A stretch of DNA of 43,190 bases, taken from NCBI GenBank assembly GCA_948788915.1, contig CAQFOZ010000018.1, positions 1 to 43,190 on the forward strand, written 5' to 3'. The position numbers and the translations under genes were made by a program. Shown here piece after piece: positions 41,990 to 43,190 of the stretch (position 1 is its first letter; every line of letters begins with the position of its first letter). This DNA is from an uncultured Muribaculaceae bacterium. GTDB lineage: Bacteria; Bacteroidota; Bacteroidia; Bacteroidales; Muribaculaceae. The notes below the pieces were generated by a model, which had not been told where the DNA came from, did no database searches, and saw only the letters and a list, made by a program, of their open reading frames with translations.

Positions 41990-42814
41990 ATGGAAAATTC
42001 AGCATTTATATTTGATGATGTATGTATCGCTCCTGATAAACAAATCGGCTTGCATACTCATGCGCGTTACGAACTATCATATGTAGTATGTGGTGCCGGT
42101 ATGCGCACAATTGGAAATCATACTGAGCCATTCACTTCAGGAGAGATTATTTTTATTCCACCTAATATTCCGCATTATTGGAAATTCGATCCGGACATTA
42201 CCAATATGGATGGAAGAATTGCTAACATTTCTATTTTTTTTGATTCATCTCTTATAAGCTCCATGAAATTGCTTTTTCCTGAAATGACAGACACCCTAAC
42301 ACGAATTGAATTGCTAAAAGAGGCTATAAACTACAAGGGTAAGGCATACAGAACATTACAGAATCTTATAACCGGAATGCGAAGTCTCACTTCGGAAAAG
42401 AGATTCCCCAAAATGATGGAGCTTCTCATTGCCATAGCAGACACTTCCGGCAGCACTCATGCAGGAGAAAACAACATTTTAAGCAAAAGAGAAAAACGTC
42501 TTGAACAAATCCGGGTCTATTGCGCCTGCAATTATTCCAGGCAAATAAAACTGAATGAAATAAGCCTTCACGTCGGCATGAACAAATCAGCTTTCTGCAC
42601 ATTCATGCGTCACAATACCGGGATGACATTTTCTGAATTTGTCAACAGCATGCGCCTTGACAAAGCAGAAGAGAAGCTATTCAATACAGACTATAATATC
42701 GCTGAAATAGCCATGGCCTGCGGTTTCCGGAACGCAACCTATTTCAACCGTCTCTTCCGCAAGAAATATGGATGCACTCCTAAAGAGATTAGAGCGGGAA
42801 AAGATGAGAGCTAA
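41990..42814 (+). CDS. AraC family transcriptional regulator
   Basis: A 274-residue regulator. The N-terminal cupin sensor domain (about 10-90) has QIGLHTHARYELSYVV and SGEIIFIPPNIPHYW. The C-terminal domain (about 170-270) has both helix-turn-helix motifs: IKLNEISLHVGMNKSAFCTFM and then YNIAEIAMACGFRNATYFNRLF with KKYGCTPKEIR. It is divergent from the acyltransferase-VOC unit, so it may control those genes. The inducer, perhaps a sugar, is unknown. Confidence 0.93.
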   Translation: MENSAFIFDDVCIAPDKQIGLHTHARYELSYVVCGAGMRTIGNHTEPFTSGEIIFIPPNIPHYWKFDPDITNMDGRIANISIFFDSSLISSMKLLFPEMTDTLTRIELLKEAINYKGKAYRTLQNLITGMRSLTSEKRFPKMMELLIAIADTSGSTHAGENNILSKREKRLEQIRVYCACNYSRQIKLNEISLHVGMNKSAFCTFMRHNTGMTFSEFVNSMRLDKAEEKLFNTDYNIAEIAMACGFRNATYFNRLFRKKYGCTPKEIRAGKDES

Positions 42815-43011
42815 ATATCCGACATAATCTTTTGGTAAATTACGAATTAGCTTTTGCTAAGGGCATGTCGAGTTTTAACATTAGTTCACATAAAGAGTGA
42901 TTTTTGATGTAATTCTCAAGTTGAAAAAGGGATATAACAGGTTATACGACTGATGATATTTGGATAAATTAGCCCCAAAGACCCTTTATGTGTGCAAATA
43001 GAATTTGGCAA
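42815..43011. repeat. Intergenic region containing a diverged copy of the 40036-40291 element
   Basis: 42940-43006 aligns without gaps to 40175-40241 over 67 nt, with about 46 matches (GGTTATACGACTGAT against GGTTATGCGACTGAT, and a shared AGAATTT end). No inverted-repeat end is visible here. The copy ends a few bases before the stop codon of the next gene. Confidence 0.55.
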
Positions 43012-43190
43012 TCACTTGTCTCTGGTCATTCCGAATTTTTCCATAGCCTCGGCAATGGAGTATTCTTTAGGAGCCTCAGGCTCCGCTATGCCTTTAGCTA
43101 TGTCAAAATGCCTTTTTGAATAGCGTGCCTCAATTCCTACCTTTATCTTAGGTATTCCTTCCTTAGATACAAGGCAATATATGGCTGATA
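43012..43190 (-). CDS. Helix-turn-helix (excisionase-like) protein, C-terminal part only
   Basis: The last 59 codons of a minus-strand gene that starts outside the window. The residues read YCLVSKEGIPKIKVG and YSKRHFD, the end of an excisionase-type winged HTH. A linker follows, then EYSIAEAMEKFGMTRDK, the beginning of a second such motif, cut off by the stop. Two-HTH proteins of this type occur in Bacteroidales integrative elements near a tyrosine recombinase. The abrupt end suggests C-terminal truncation at the repeat copy. Family and truncation are inferred from a short piece. Confidence 0.6.
   Translation of the reverse strand, partial: SAIYCLVSKEGIPKIKVGIEARYSKRHFDIAKGIAEPEAPKEYSIAEAMEKFGMTRDK

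Overview
The window looks like a chromosomal segment of a gut Bacteroidales bacterium, most likely of the Muribaculaceae (S24-7) type. The genus cannot be named from sequence alone. Three things support this: promoters of the Bacteroidetes form (TTG/TTTG, 19-20 nt, TAnnTTTG) in front of many genes; few Shine-Dalgarno sites; and a Bacteroidales gene set (DUF4954 protein, AspT/AspD pair, BspA-like leucine-rich repeat protein, S-type sulfatase, GH53 galactanase, C-termini of the form YNLQG...GIYxVxxGKKVLxK). Most of the region is core or metabolic DNA. The only sign of horizontally acquired DNA is at the right edge.

Layout. 1-8700: a partial tRNA-Thr, glmS, a lipoprotein and NYN-domain gene pair, then an operon of two paralogous M20 dipeptidases around an N-acetylmuramidase-like lipoprotein, and an OmpH-like lipoprotein. 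8800-15250: hflX and a DUF4954 gene convergent with a sulfatase-bioB operon, then a small K+ channel. 15260-22170: valS, a GH53 galactanase and a low-molecular-weight tyrosine phosphatase on the minus strand, then a secreted leucine-rich repeat gene split by a frameshift. 22450-27900: murQ, then a compact rhaB-rhaA-rhaT-rhaD operon in which every gene overlaps the next. 28085-34670: a membrane LTA-synthase-like phosphotransferase (frameshifted near its C-terminus) with a secreted protein, and the aspT-aspD pair. 34840-39800: nitroreductase and Vsr, a DUF488 protein, a tandem 85-bp repeat carrying promoter boxes, a YgbA-like gene, a NimA-like flavoprotein, and hcp with a cupin gene. This stretch is rich in nitrogen-oxide and redox stress functions. 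40000-43190: a MITE-like element, a VOC protein and an acyltransferase divergent from an AraC regulator, a second diverged copy of the repeat, and the end of an excisionase-like helix-turn-helix gene running off the window.

The genes mainly serve cell-wall sugar metabolism (glmS, murQ, muramidase), peptide use (two PepD), glycan and rhamnose use (GH53, sulfatase, rha), aspartate decarboxylation for energy (AspT/AspD), and nitrosative stress. I did not find a clear new defence or biosynthetic system. The most notable unexplained signals are non-coding: a 21-nt motif present three times in intergenic DNA (two copies identical), a 256-bp element with terminal inverted repeats and relatives elsewhere in the window, the promoter-bearing 85-bp tandem repeat, and a dense palindromic block after rhaD.
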